A stretch of DNA of 64,000 nucleotides from an uncultured Collinsella sp. (GCA_959020715.1 CAUESV010000004.1:62001-126000), one strand, 5' to 3'. Counted from the first letter of the stretch, positions 42,247 through 50,420 are shown. Notes: generated by a model not told the origin, from the letters alone. Program-made: numbers and translations.

Positions 42247-44322
42247 ATGAGATTCTCGATTATCAGCGAGATCCCCGGCAGGACCCGCCTCCAGTTGGCG
42301 GGTCCTGTGCCAGAGAGCGATCTCGATGCGCTTCTTAAGCTTGGTGGCGACATCGACGGCGTGCGCAAGGTGCGCGTGTATGGCCGCATTGGCCAGATGG
42401 CGCTGGAGTACGACGAGCCGCGACGCGATGCCGTGCTGGCCGCCGTCGGTGCGCTCGACGCTCAGGCCATTGCCGACGCAAAGACGGGCTACGTGATACA
42501 ACTCGAGCCACGCAAGCACAAGCTCGTCATGGATCTTGCCACACTTGTCGGCGCCCACTACGCACGTCGCTGGTTTTTGCCCACGCCCCTGCGTGCGGTG
42601 TTTGTCGTGGCCGGTTACATGACCTTTTTGCGCGCCGCCCTCCGTGAGCTCGCGCAGCCGCGCCTGACCGTTCCCGTGCTCGACGCTTCGGCCATCGGCA
42701 TTTCGTTCGTCAAGCGTGATGTCGACACCGCGGGCCAGACGATGTTCCTGCTCAACGTGGGCGAGCTGCTCGAGGACTACACCCGCGCCATGAGTGAAAA
42801 CGAGCTCATCAACTCGCTGCTCGATGTGCCCGACAAGGCGCAAAAGGTTGTCGGCGACACCGAGGTAAGCGTTGCCGCGACCGAGCTTGAGCCCGGCGAT
42901 CTGGTCGCCGTGCGCACCGGCATGTCCATCTGCATCGACGGTGTTGTCGAGCAGGGGAGCGCTATGGTCAACCAGGCGACCCTGACCGGCGAGCCGCTGG
43001 CCGTCGAGCGCAGCGTGGGCGACGACGTGTTCGCCGGTACCGTCGTGGAAGACGGCGGCATCTTGGTGCGCGTGCGCGCCAATACGGCGCAAACCAAACT
43101 GCGCTCAATCGTCTCGCTCGTGCAGACGGCCGACTCGCTCAAGTCCGAGGGCCAGTCGCATATGGAGGACCTTGCCAACAAGATCGTCCCGTGGAACTTC
43201 CTGCTCGCGGGCCTAGTTGCGCTTACTACCCGCAGCCTCATCAAGACCTCGGCGGCACTGATGGTCGACTACTCGTGCGCACTCAAGCTCACGGGTTCCG
43301 TTGCCGTCATGACCGCTATGAGCGATGCTGCCAAGATGGGCGTCATGGTCAAGGGCGCGAAGTACTTTGAGTCGTTTGCCAAGGCCGACACCATTGTCTT
43401 TGATAAGACCGGCACGCTCACCGAGGCGCAGCCGCGTCTTGCCTGCGTACTCACCACCGATGGCTGGAGCGAGGATGAGGTCCTGCGCCTTTCCGCTTGC
43501 CTGGAGGAGCATTTCCCGCATCCGGTGGCGCGCGCCGTGGTCAATGCGGCATGCGAGCGCGAGCTCGAGCACCGCGAGCGCCATGCCGCTGTCGAGTACA
43601 TCGTGGCGCACGGCATCGCTTCGTCCATTGAAGGACGTCGCGCCATCATCGGTTCCGCGCACTTTGTATTTGAGGACGAGGGCGCACAGCTCGAATCCGA
43701 CATCAAGGAGCGCATTGAGTCCCAGATGCAGGGCCTGTCGCCGCTGTATCTGGCGGTCGATGGAAAGGTCGTCGGCGTGCTCGGCATCGAAGATCCGCTC
43801 AAGCCTGGGGTCCGTGAGGCCATCGCCGACCTGCATGCGCTGGGCGTCAAGCATGTCGTTATGCTCACGGGCGATTCCGAGCGCACGGCCGAGCGCATTG
43901 CGCGCGAGGCGGGTGTCGACGAGTTTAAGGCCGAACTGCTGCCCGAGGACAAGTACGCCTATGTGGAACGCATTAAGAGCGAGGGGCGCCATGTTGCCAT
44001 GGTGGGCGACGGCGTCAACGATTCGCCGGCGCTCGGTTTGGCCGACGTGGGCCTGGCCATGGGTGGCGGAAGCGACATCGCCAAGGAAGTCGCCGATATC
44101 ATCCTGACCGATACGGATCTGGCCGCGATCGTGCGCCTGCGCCGCATGAGTCAGGGTCTCATCGACCGTCTGACGAGTTCGTATTCCAAGGTGATGCTCA
44201 CCAACTCGGCGCTGTTGGCATTGGGTATTACCGGCATGATCACTCCGCAGACGTCGTCACTGCTGCACAACGGCTCAACGATCGCCTACAGCCTGGGCAA
44301 CGCAAAGGCGTACCTGCGTTAG
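42247..44322 (+). CDS. P1B-type heavy-metal-transporting ATPase
   Basis: 691 aa. The N-terminal 70 residues look like a metal-binding-domain-like fold without a CxxC motif. The core shows the TGE(P) actuator loop (ATLTGEPL), the membrane motif DYSCALKL (one Cys, in place of CPC), the phosphorylation site DKTGTLT, HP motif (FPHPVARAVV), GDG and VGDGVNDSPAL. SCALKL-type pumps are related to CtpC-like exporters of Mn/Zn or similar ions. With the DUF6110-like gene it forms a two-gene unit closed by the terminator at 44347-44392. Confidence 0.88.
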   Translation: MRFSIISEIPGRTRLQLAGPVPESDLDALLKLGGDIDGVRKVRVYGRIGQMALEYDEPRRDAVLAAVGALDAQAIADAKTGYVIQLEPRKHKLVMDLATLVGAHYARRWFLPTPLRAVFVVAGYMTFLRAALRELAQPRLTVPVLDASAIGISFVKRDVDTAGQTMFLLNVGELLEDYTRAMSENELINSLLDVPDKAQKVVGDTEVSVAATELEPGDLVAVRTGMSICIDGVVEQGSAMVNQATLTGEPLAVERSVGDDVFAGTVVEDGGILVRVRANTAQTKLRSIVSLVQTADSLKSEGQSHMEDLANKIVPWNFLLAGLVALTTRSLIKTSAALMVDYSCALKLTGSVAVMTAMSDAAKMGVMVKGAKYFESFAKADTIVFDKTGTLTEAQPRLACVLTTDGWSEDEVLRLSACLEEHFPHPVARAVVNAACERELEHRERHAAVEYIVAHGIASSIEGRRAIIGSAHFVFEDEGAQLESDIKERIESQMQGLSPLYLAVDGKVVGVLGIEDPLKPGVREAIADLHALGVKHVVMLTGDSERTAERIAREAGVDEFKAELLPEDKYAYVERIKSEGRHVAMVGDGVNDSPALGLADVGLAMGGGSDIAKEVADIILTDTDLAAIVRLRRMSQGLIDRLTSSYSKVMLTNSALLALGITGMITPQTSSLLHNGSTIAYSLGNAKAYLR

Positions 44323-44327
44323 CAGAC

Positions 44328-44885
44328 GTGTTCGCCCACGTTATCTGGCCTGCGCCCAGACGGCATCGGTGTCGTCCGGGCGCAGGCCTTTTGCGTTTGG
44401 ATGCCAACGTATGGGTTGATTCGTTTTGCGTCGACCATGCCGAGTCGCTTGCCGCGCGTGCGTTTATTGGGCAGGCGGCGGAGGCGGGGGCATTGCTGTT
44501 CTTTCCGGTGCATATCGCCAAGGACGTGCTGTACGTTGTCCAACACGAGCTGAAGCGTAGCGTTCTTGCCAGTGGGGAAGCGCTCGACGAGGCATCTGCC
44601 CGTGCAATTGGCGATGCGGCGTTGGCGTTTGTTCGGAACATGACCGAAAACGCCACGGCCGTGGGTGCAGAAGCGTTGGACCTTTGGCTGGCCGACAAAT
44701 ACTTAGCGCTCCATCGCGATTACGAGGACAACTTGGTGCTCGCCGCGTGCAAGCGCGCGCAGGTCGATTACTTGGTGACCAACGATCGCAAGCTGCTCGA
44801 ACATGCCGATCTTGCAGCAAAGACCCCGCGCCAAATGATGCCGATTCTGGCTTTGGCCGAACGCGGCGGCGCGGCTATCGGTTGA
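44328..44885 (+). CDS. PIN-domain protein (VapC-like ribonuclease fold)
   Basis: 185 aa from GTG 44328. PIN-domain features: first acidic residue in RLDANVWVDSF, a middle helix with Glu residues, and the C-terminal acidic pair in YEDNLVLAACKRAQVDYLVTNDRKLL. The first 20 codons coincide with the stem of a rho-independent terminator, so the true start may be a TTG at 44391 or 44397 (about 164 aa). No ribosome site and no antitoxin gene are visible upstream. Expected activity is RNA cleavage, as the toxin of a toxin-antitoxin pair, but here it looks orphaned. Confidence 0.6.
   Translation: MFAHVIWPAPRRHRCRPGAGLLRLDANVWVDSFCVDHAESLAARAFIGQAAEAGALLFFPVHIAKDVLYVVQHELKRSVLASGEALDEASARAIGDAALAFVRNMTENATAVGAEALDLWLADKYLALHRDYEDNLVLAACKRAQVDYLVTNDRKLLEHADLAAKTPRQMMPILALAERGGAAIG
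44347..44392 (+). terminator. Rho-independent terminator of the metal ATPase gene
   Basis: GGCCTGCGCCC (44347-44357) and GGGCGCAGGCC (44378-44388) form an 11-bp perfect stem followed by TTTTG. Confidence 0.88.
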
Positions 44886-44943
44886 CGCGAACTGTTTGCG
44901 GGCCTCTTGGACGACGATGCGCCAAGGGACCCGCGCCTTCTAT

Positions 44944-45378
44944 TTACAAAAGCTCGGCCTTAATGGCGGGACTTTCTGCGAGCTGCTCGGCTGCCTTTTC
45001 GTCGGAGCTGTCGAGTGCTGCCAGACTGCGGTAGACCCACTCGTTGACCTGGGTGTTCTTGACGCCTGCGGTCTGCATAAGGGCGCCTACCTCGCGGATT
45101 GCTGCGAGCAGATCGGCTTTGGGACCCGCGAGTTCGACCTCGATGCCGTGGTAGGCGGCCACGCCGCGGTTCTCACTCACGTGGTCGATAAAGCCCTCGA
45201 CGGTCTCAAGCTGCTGGGCGAGAGCCACATCATCGTTAGCGTCCAGCGCGACGAGTGCGTTCGAAACCGTGAGGGCGGGATGTCCGCAGGGGACAAAGCC
45301 TTCGATGACATCCATAGCTTCGGTAATGGTTGAGCCCAGGCCTGCGAGGGCATTGACGAGTTGCTGCTTGGTATCCAT
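44944..45378 (-). CDS. Conserved-looking protein of unknown function
   Basis: 144 aa, acidic, predicted largely helical and soluble; no signal peptide or membrane segment. The N-terminus reads MDTKQQLVNALAGLGSTITE, with AMDVIEGFVPCGHPALT and VSENRGVAAYHGIEVELAG further on. I do not recognise the family. ATG 45378 with the ribosome site GAAAGGACCGTT. Single gene on the minus strand between the PIN gene and ssrA. Confidence 0.6.
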   Translation of the reverse strand: MDTKQQLVNALAGLGSTITEAMDVIEGFVPCGHPALTVSNALVALDANDDVALAQQLETVEGFIDHVSENRGVAAYHGIEVELAGPKADLLAAIREVGALMQTAGVKNTQVNEWVYRSLAALDSSDEKAAEQLAESPAIKAELL

Positions 45379-45617
45379 AACGGTCCTTTCGACGGGTCAA
45401 TTTTGCTTGGCGAAAATATACGTTACGCGATCGGTGGCAAAAGTGCGAAGTGCGGCGCACATTGGGGTCTTCACAGCTCGTGCATAGAACAGCTGTCCGC
45501 TTTCAGAACGTGGTAAGATAACACTCCACAAGCGGGGCTCGCCCTGCATGCTCCTTGAAAAGTCGACGGGTGTTGGGTGCTTGCGTGCCCAATGCCATCC
45601 AGACTTTCCCGACATTC

Positions 45618-45981
45618 GGGGGCGACTGGTTTCGACACGATAGCTCTGAGAGAGGAAGCAAGCCGAGGTCTCCTCGCCTCGTTAAACAGGGGTACCGTCA
45701 AATTGAATTGACAACAACTCTTCTTTTGAGCCTATGGCTCTCGCTGCTTAATTTATGGCGGCGCGTCAACCCGGTGATTTCCCCGACACCGGCGCGACGT
45801 CATCTTAGGGGAATGCTCCTGCGCACGTAATCGGTATGGCGCGGGCTAAGACCGAACCGGTTAGGACGTCGCGAGCGTGTCGCTGCGCGCAAGGCGTCCG
45901 AGACTAAACCAGCGACTGAGCTTGGAGATGCCAATCAGGGGGCTTTCGTGGACCGGAGTTCGATTCTCCGCGCCTCCACCA
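45618..45981 (+). ncRNA. ssrA: Transfer-messenger RNA (tmRNA)
   Basis: GGGGGCGACTGGTTTCGACA at the 5' end pairs with the tRNA-like 3' end (GTTCGATTCTCCGCGCCTCC ACCA at 45958-45981). The tag frame GAC AAC AAC ... GCT TAA (45710-45751) encodes DNNSSFEPMALAA, ending in the usual ALAA degradation signal. It frees stalled ribosomes and tags the peptide for proteolysis. The 3' end is a common phage attachment site; here a prophage begins right after it. Confidence 0.95.
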
Positions 45982-46049
45982 ACTGTTCAGTAGGCGAACA
46001 CATACGCGTGTTCGTCGTTAGGCGGGCGTTCGTATTGCTCGTCGAATAG

Positions 46050-46080
46050 AAGAAGCCGCTCCATACGGGGCGGCTTCTTT
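46050..46080. terminator. Hairpin terminator at the prophage edge
   Basis: AGAAGCCGC ... GCGGCTTCT with short T-runs on both strands, just beyond the last prophage gene; can end transcription from both sides. Confidence 0.65.
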
Positions 46081-46085
46081 GCGTT

Positions 46086-46397
46086 CTAGGCCTGCGGCAT
46101 GATCTCCTGCTCGCCGTCCTCGTCCATGTACGGCATGAGGAACACGCCGCCCTGCTCGGTGGTAAGCAGCAGGTACTCGCGGTTGTGCTCGTCGCACACG
46201 ATTTCCTGGCCGATGCCCTCGGGCAGGTCGTATATGGGGCCGTCCGTGCGGGCTTGCCTCACGGTCACGTCTTGCGCTCCCATGGCCTGCGACGCGCAGC
46301 TGGCGGCGGCCAGGACGATGAACAGCAGGACGACCGCCGCGAGGATGGGGCCGCACCCGCCGTTGCGCTCCTCGTCTGCGGGGCTCGGGTACGGCAT
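46086..46397 (-). CDS. Small phage membrane protein (DUF6440-like)
   Basis: 103 aa. One membrane segment (about 18-36, ILAAVVLLFIVLAAASC) with a short N-terminal cytoplasmic part and an outer domain whose end (YLLLTTEQGGVFLMPYMDED) resembles DUF6440 proteins found near phage lysis genes. ATG 46397, 3 bp after the endolysin stop. Last gene of the prophage. Confidence 0.6.
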   Translation of the reverse strand: MPYPSPADEERNGGCGPILAAVVLLFIVLAAASCASQAMGAQDVTVRQARTDGPIYDLPEGIGQEIVCDEHNREYLLLTTEQGGVFLMPYMDEDGEQEIMPQA

Positions 46398-46400
46398 GGC

Positions 46401-47213
46401 CTATCCCACCTTCACCAGATAGTCGTCTGCCTCGGGCTTGCCCGTGGCCTTGCCGACTGCGACGTAGCGGGTGTGGCCGCTGTACGACGTGTAGCGGCCC
46501 CAAACGTAGCCGTCCGCAATCTTGTACCAATCGTCGAGCACGACGGTCTGGCCGCTTGAGTAGCTGGTGACGACATTGCCGCCGAGGGACGGCGCGTCGC
46601 GCACGTTGAGCGCGGAGACGGTGCAGCGGTACTTGCCTCCGAAGTCCTCGGTCGTCTCCTGCGGTGCGGGCTGCGCTTGAGTCGAGGGCGCGGGGGCGCT
46701 CGACGCGGTGATGCCGAAGCACTCGAGGTAGATACGCGCGAGCTCGTCGATGTTGGAGTTGAACTTCTCGCGGTCGCCGTCGTTGTCGATGAAGCCGTTC
46801 TCACACAGGCGGTAGTTGATGCCTCGTGCCGCGGCTCGGTTTACGTTGGCGAGCTCGGAATGGTACACGATCTTCTCGGCGCGGCCGGGCATGAACGCCG
46901 ACAGTTTGTCGGCGAGAGCCTTGTCGTAGCCGTCGGGCTCGAAGCCGGACTTGATGATGACGTGGGCACCGTGCGCTGTCGCGATTCCGCTGGCGTCCAT
47001 GTGCAGCTCCACCACTGGCGCGTCGGTGCTCAGGCGGTTAAGCCCGCCGTCGGCGTACCAGTTGCGGGACGTATCGCCCAGCTCGACCTCGGAACCGCCC
47101 AGTTCCTTGATTCGCTGGCCCAGGGCGCGAACGCGCTCGGCCTCGGTGCAGCCGCCTGCGCAGCAGCCGGGGTCGCCAGCGCCGTGGCCGCAGATGATGA
47201 ACAGTTTAGCCAT
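46401..47213 (-). CDS. Endolysin: N-acetylmuramoyl-L-alanine amidase with SH3b domain
   Basis: 270 aa. Residues 1-165 resemble a zinc amidase (Amidase_3-like): IICGHGAGDPGC with the first zinc His, VVELHMDASG with a second His, and ENGFIDNDGD with Glu near the end. A Ser/Ala/Pro/Gln linker (about 170-190) leads to an SH3b cell-wall binding domain (RCTVSALNVRDAPSLGGNVV to GYVWGRYTSYSG). It cleaves peptidoglycan at the end of the lytic cycle. Lies next to the holin-like genes. Confidence 0.88.
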   Translation of the reverse strand: MAKLFIICGHGAGDPGCCAGGCTEAERVRALGQRIKELGGSEVELGDTSRNWYADGGLNRLSTDAPVVELHMDASGIATAHGAHVIIKSGFEPDGYDKALADKLSAFMPGRAEKIVYHSELANVNRAAARGINYRLCENGFIDNDGDREKFNSNIDELARIYLECFGITASSAPAPSTQAQPAPQETTEDFGGKYRCTVSALNVRDAPSLGGNVVTSYSSGQTVVLDDWYKIADGYVWGRYTSYSGHTRYVAVGKATGKPEADDYLVKVG

Positions 47214-47216
47214 TGC

Positions 47217-47522
47217 CTACTCCTTCCCGCCTACGGTCACGCCCAGCAGGGCGTCGAGCCACTTGGATGTGATGCCTACCGACTTGAACAGCGTGTAGGC
47301 CGCCTGCACGCCGCCTACCACGGCGAAGGCGCACGTGACCCATGCGCCCGGGTCTGCGGGCACGCCGCCCACGAAGCCGGTCACGACGCCCGCCAGGAGC
47401 GAGCAGCCCAGCGCCAGGATGCGCGCGGCCTTGCCGGTCATGGCCTCGGTCTTGATCAGCTGCACCGCGAACGGCACGGCGAAAGACAGCACGATGGCTG
47501 CGATTGCTTGCATTTCTGTCAT
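47217..47522 (-). CDS. Phage holin-like membrane protein
   Basis: 101 aa with three hydrophobic stretches (AIAAIVLSFAVPFAV; ILALGCSLLAGVVTGFVGG; AWVTCAFAVVGGVQAAYTLF). Small size, membrane character and position directly before the endolysin fit a holin. ATG 47522 after GAAAGGAATCCGAA. Confidence 0.75.
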   Translation of the reverse strand: MTEMQAIAAIVLSFAVPFAVQLIKTEAMTGKAARILALGCSLLAGVVTGFVGGVPADPGAWVTCAFAVVGGVQAAYTLFKSVGITSKWLDALLGVTVGGKE

Positions 47523-47535
47523 TTCGGATTCCTTT

Positions 47536-47949
47536 CTATCGAGCCGATTCCTTGTAGAGCAGGTCAACGCGGTCGGCGATGTGGTCGACCTTCGCCGCCA
47601 TGCCCTGGCTGCGCGCCTGGCTGTTCGCCAGGTCGGCGTGCAGCACCTCATTGGAGGTCACGACGGACTCCATGAGCGCCTTCATAGCCTCCATCAGCGC
47701 GTTGCTGCGCTCCATCTGCGCGGCGATGCGGCCCTCCATCTGGCTGCGCTCGCGGTCGCGCTGCGCCCGCTCGTTCACCTCGTCTTGCTTTCTCTCTTCG
47801 CGCTTGAGGTCGATGTTCGCCTTGCGCTCGTTCTGGGCCTTGAACTCTTCGAGGAACTGCTTGCCGAAGTACAGGACCACTAGGACGAGCAGTGCGCCGA
47901 AAAGCGACCCGGGGCCGTACGGCGCGAAGATTTCCAGCACGTCGGTCAT
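47536..47949 (-). CDS. Membrane-anchored coiled-coil lysis-cassette protein
   Basis: 137 aa. One N-terminal membrane segment (SLFGALLVLVVLYFGKQFL) is followed by a long charged coiled coil (about 40-125, KANIDLKREERKQDEVNERA and onward). It precedes the holin-like gene, and may assist lysis or anchor a complex. ATG 47949 after GAGGAGGTGAGAAAACG. Confidence 0.6.
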   Translation of the reverse strand: MTDVLEIFAPYGPGSLFGALLVLVVLYFGKQFLEEFKAQNERKANIDLKREERKQDEVNERAQRDRERSQMEGRIAAQMERSNALMEAMKALMESVVTSNEVLHADLANSQARSQGMAAKVDHIADRVDLLYKESAR

Positions 47950-48004
47950 TCGTTTTCTCACCTCCTCGAATCGCTGCCGCGATTGTCCGCGAGGTGTCGC
48001 CGGG

Positions 48005-48033
48005 CAAAAGAAAAGCGCCCCCGAAGGGGCGCT
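48005..48033 (-). terminator. Rho-independent terminator in the lysis region
   Basis: On the minus strand AGCGCCCC-TTCG-GGGGCGCT followed by TTTCTTTTG, just after the stop of the 48036 gene. Confidence 0.85.
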
Positions 48034-48035
48034 CG

Positions 48036-48281
48036 CTACTCCTGCGGCGCTTCCGGCTGGTCGGGCTCCATGGCTTCCAGCTCGTTGATGCGGTCGCGCC
48101 ACGTCTGGCGCTGCGAGATGATCTCGGCCACCTCCTTGGCAGCTGCGGCGATGGCCGAGAGCAGGTCGGTGATGGACGATGCGGAGAAGATGCGCTCCAC
48201 CGCCTTCATGACCTTGTAGTCGCTCTGCTCAAGCTGCTGTTTGTAGCCGTTGATCTCCCCGGCGATTTCCTGTTCCGTCAT
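48036..48281 (-). CDS. Small phage protein of unknown function
   Basis: 81 aa, helical and charged (MTEQEIAGEINGYKQQLEQS; ETISQRQTW-like end AEIISQRQTWRDRINELEAM). No family recognised. ATG 48281 after GGAAGGAGCGACCC. It lies between the reverse transcriptase gene and the lysis genes. Confidence 0.55.
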   Translation of the reverse strand: MTEQEIAGEINGYKQQLEQSDYKVMKAVERIFSASSITDLLSAIAAAAKEVAEIISQRQTWRDRINELEAMEPDQPEAPQE

Positions 48282-48299
48282 GGGTCGCTCCTTCCGTTG

Positions 48300-49481
48300 C
48301 TAGGGTAGGGGCATGTTCCCATCCGTGTCGCCTCCAGGTTTGGATTGCATTGAGCAACCCCCCCCCGCGAGATTTCCGAACAGGCTGCGGTACAGCGCGT
48401 CCATGGCCCGCACGCTGCGGTGCGCGTCCAGCCGCTTCATGCCTCCGCGCCAGCTCTGGTAGCTCTGCTCCACCTGCTCGGGGGTCATGATGCCATCGGC
48501 GACCATGCGGGCCATCTTCTTGAGCTTGCGGCGCTCCCGCGTTATGGAGTCTCGGCACGGCTTCACGACTATGCGGCCCGTCTCCGTGTAGAAGATGCGC
48601 TTCTTCAGCCACGTGAACCCGCGCGTGAGCTTCACCACGCGCGTCTTGCGCGGGTTCAGCTCGATGCCCAGCTCGGCGCATTTGCCCTCTATCAGCAGCA
48701 GGCACACCTGCAAGTAGTCCTTGGACTCGTGTATCAGGTAGAAGTCGTCCATGTAGCGCCCGTAAGACTCGGGGCGCAGCATCTCGGTCACGTAGTGGTC
48801 GATGCGGTTGGGGTGCGCCACCGCGCATATCTGGTTCGGCTCGCTGCCCAGGCCCAGGCCGACCTCGCCCTGCGCGTCTATCAGGCGGTGCTCAAGGGCG
48901 ACCACGCGCGGGTCGAGCAGCGCGTCGGCCACCTGCCGCTTGACCGGCTCGTGGGCAATGCGCGCGAAGTAGTCGGAGAAGTCGCCCAGCAGTATGTAGC
49001 CCCCGCGCCCATGCCGCCGCCAGTGGTCGGCCAGGTGGCGCTTGAGCAGCTTAAGGGCGTAGTCGGTGCCGCGCCCCTTGATGTTGGCGGAGTTCGCGGA
49101 TACGAGCGTGGGGACTATCGCGGGCACGAGGGCGTTCTGGGACAGCGACTTCTGCACCACGCGCTCGGGGAAGTGCACTGCACTGATGTGGCGCAGCTTA
49201 CCGCGCTCCCACAGGTCGAAGCGGATGAAACCCCGGCATATGTCGCGGCCCTCCAAAAGGTCGCGGCGGGACAGGACGGCGTTGCGCAGGTAGCTTCTCA
49301 TGTACCTCTGCGTGGACGACTTCCACATGACGCCCCGCGCGGCCTGCTTTGAAGCCTTGCACAGGCTGTTGAGGTCGGCCACGGTCTCAAGCGTGCACGC
49401 CTTGACGCGCTCGGCCTTTGCCTTGGCCCGCTTCTCCTCGCGGCGCTTGCGGCGTGCGGCCCTTCTCTGCTCTGAGTTCAT
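48300..49481 (-). CDS. Diversity-generating retroelement reverse transcriptase
   Basis: 393 aa. Reverse transcriptase fingers/palm: motif with the first catalytic Asp in ILLGDFSDYFARI, the DGR-specific region GLGLGSEPNQ (near 209-217; DGR enzymes have LGxxxSQ-like residues here where retroviral enzymes have QGxxxSP), the catalytic YMDDF (Tyr243-Asp246), and GFTWLKKRI. A very basic N-terminus (about 1-30) can bind template RNA. ATG 49481; a GTG at 49490 is an alternative. A G9 tract (48358-48366 as C on the plus strand) lies near the 3' end, so the last 22 residues could be frame-variable. The template repeat lies about 210 bp upstream in the same orientation, as in other DGRs. Confidence 0.9.
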   Translation of the reverse strand: MNSEQRRAARRKRREEKRAKAKAERVKACTLETVADLNSLCKASKQAARGVMWKSSTQRYMRSYLRNAVLSRRDLLEGRDICRGFIRFDLWERGKLRHISAVHFPERVVQKSLSQNALVPAIVPTLVSANSANIKGRGTDYALKLLKRHLADHWRRHGRGGYILLGDFSDYFARIAHEPVKRQVADALLDPRVVALEHRLIDAQGEVGLGLGSEPNQICAVAHPNRIDHYVTEMLRPESYGRYMDDFYLIHESKDYLQVCLLLIEGKCAELGIELNPRKTRVVKLTRGFTWLKKRIFYTETGRIVVKPCRDSITRERRKLKKMARMVADGIMTPEQVEQSYQSWRGGMKRLDAHRSVRAMDALYRSLFGNLAGGGCSMQSKPGGDTDGNMPLP

Positions 49482-49693
49482 AGAGAGCACCCCGCACGGC
49501 TTGCAATGTGGCTCTGACAGCCGCTTGAGGTATGGCCATGAAACGCGGCGAAGCCACGGAGCGCCGCGCCATGCAAGCAGCGTCCGGCCACCCTCGCGGG
49601 GTGCGTATTTACGGGCGCATGCCCGATGGTCGCGTCTTCCTTCCTCTCCGCGCTCTGCTTTCGGCCCTGGGGCCTACTCGGTCTGGCAGTAAG

Positions 49694-49822
49694 GGAATCC
49701 GGGGCGGGGGCGAACCCAGACGTTCGTCGCCGAATTGTAGTTGGCATTGCCGTTGTTGTTGACGTAGCACACGTTGGACGAGGAGCCACCCATGACGGAA
49801 CGCAACCACCAATTGTACCGAT
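49694..49822 (-). other. DGR template repeat (TR)
   Basis: 129-bp non-coding copy of the target gene's 3' end. Aligned with the variable repeat (50432-50560) it is identical except at seven positions, and at all seven the TR coding strand has A. The core encodes VNNNGNANYNSATNV, with seven AAY codons, the typical mutable codon of DGR templates. It lies between avd and the reverse transcriptase gene. The adjoining 49482-49693 has no gene and is probably part of the template RNA. Confidence 0.95.
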
Positions 49823-49845
49823 AAACAAGGCGCGACCGCCGCCCA

Positions 49846-50316
49846 TTATAGCGAACGCAGGCGCTCTAGCTCGGCCTCGGCCTCGGCTATGCGCTCCTCG
49901 GTGGACTTCTTGCCGGTGACGCGCACGTTCTTGCGCGCGCCCTTCAGCAGCCTGATCTCCTCCTCGACCATGGCCGCCAGCTCCTCGAAGCGGTTGGCGT
50001 TCACGGGCAGGCCGATATCCATGAGGCACTGCATGTCCAGCATAAGCTGCTCGCAGTCCGCTATGGCCAGCGTCAGGTAGCGTTTCCTCTCCAGCGCGTT
50101 GAACGAGCTGTTGGGATAGAAGCAGTCGGCGCGGTTGACGTTGTACACGATGCTGCGCGCCGTCTCCACGGTCGGCACCGCGTTCAGCAGCCTGTAGGCC
50201 TTGGGCACTACTGAGGAGGACGCCATCAGCTTATTAACCTCCACGCGGATGGCGATGGCCTGTGTGAAGAACTTGTACTCGGACACCTCGCGGTTGCGCT
50301 GGTAGACGCCGCTCAC
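49846..50316 (-). CDS. avd: DGR accessory variability protein (Avd-like)
   Basis: 156 aa from GTG 50316 (ribosome site CCAGGAGGTGCAC); a second GTG ten codons in is possible and gives 146 aa. Predicted as an all-helical four-helix bundle: KFFTQAIAIRVEVNKLM, AVPTVETARSIVYNVNRADC, ALERKRYLTLAIADCEQLML, and NRFEELAAMVEEEIRLLKGA, followed by a basic stretch and a charged C-terminal helix. In studied DGRs Avd binds the reverse transcriptase and template RNA and is needed for mutagenic cDNA synthesis. Its position between target gene and TR is the classical one. Confidence 0.85.
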   Translation of the reverse strand: MSGVYQRNREVSEYKFFTQAIAIRVEVNKLMASSSVVPKAYRLLNAVPTVETARSIVYNVNRADCFYPNSSFNALERKRYLTLAIADCEQLMLDMQCLMDIGLPVNANRFEELAAMVEEEIRLLKGARKNVRVTGKKSTEERIAEAEAELERLRSL

Positions 50317-50340
50317 GTGCACCTCCTGGGGAAACTGGCG

Positions 50341-50364
50341 AAAAAAACGGCCCGCTTCGCGGGC
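50341..50364 (-). terminator. Terminator after the DGR target gene
   Basis: Minus strand GCCCGC-GAA-GCGGGC followed by CGTTTTTTT. Seven Ts make it strong. Confidence 0.8.
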
Positions 50365-50367
50365 AGG

Positions 50368-50392
50368 AGGCGACCGCGCAAGGCGGTCGCCT
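50368..50392. repeat. GC-rich hairpin downstream of the variable repeat
   Basis: 10-bp perfect stem AGGCGACCGC / GCGGTCGCCT with a 5-base loop, 40 bp past the end of the variable repeat and before the terminator. DGRs often carry a hairpin or cruciform just after the variable repeat that promotes homing. Confidence 0.65.
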
Positions 50393-50420
50393 AAAAGCAG
50401 AGTATAGAGCACTCGGCTGG

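Noticed and set aside
46018..46722. 234-codon minus-strand frame across the prophage edge
   Set aside because: Arg/Pro-rich shadow of the endolysin and DUF6440-like genes, which have proper starts and domains in another frame.
49609..49812. Short open frame over the DGR template repeat, similar to a frame over the variable repeat
   Set aside because: The similarity is due to the TR/VR duplication in a non-used frame; the TR is non-coding in known DGRs.
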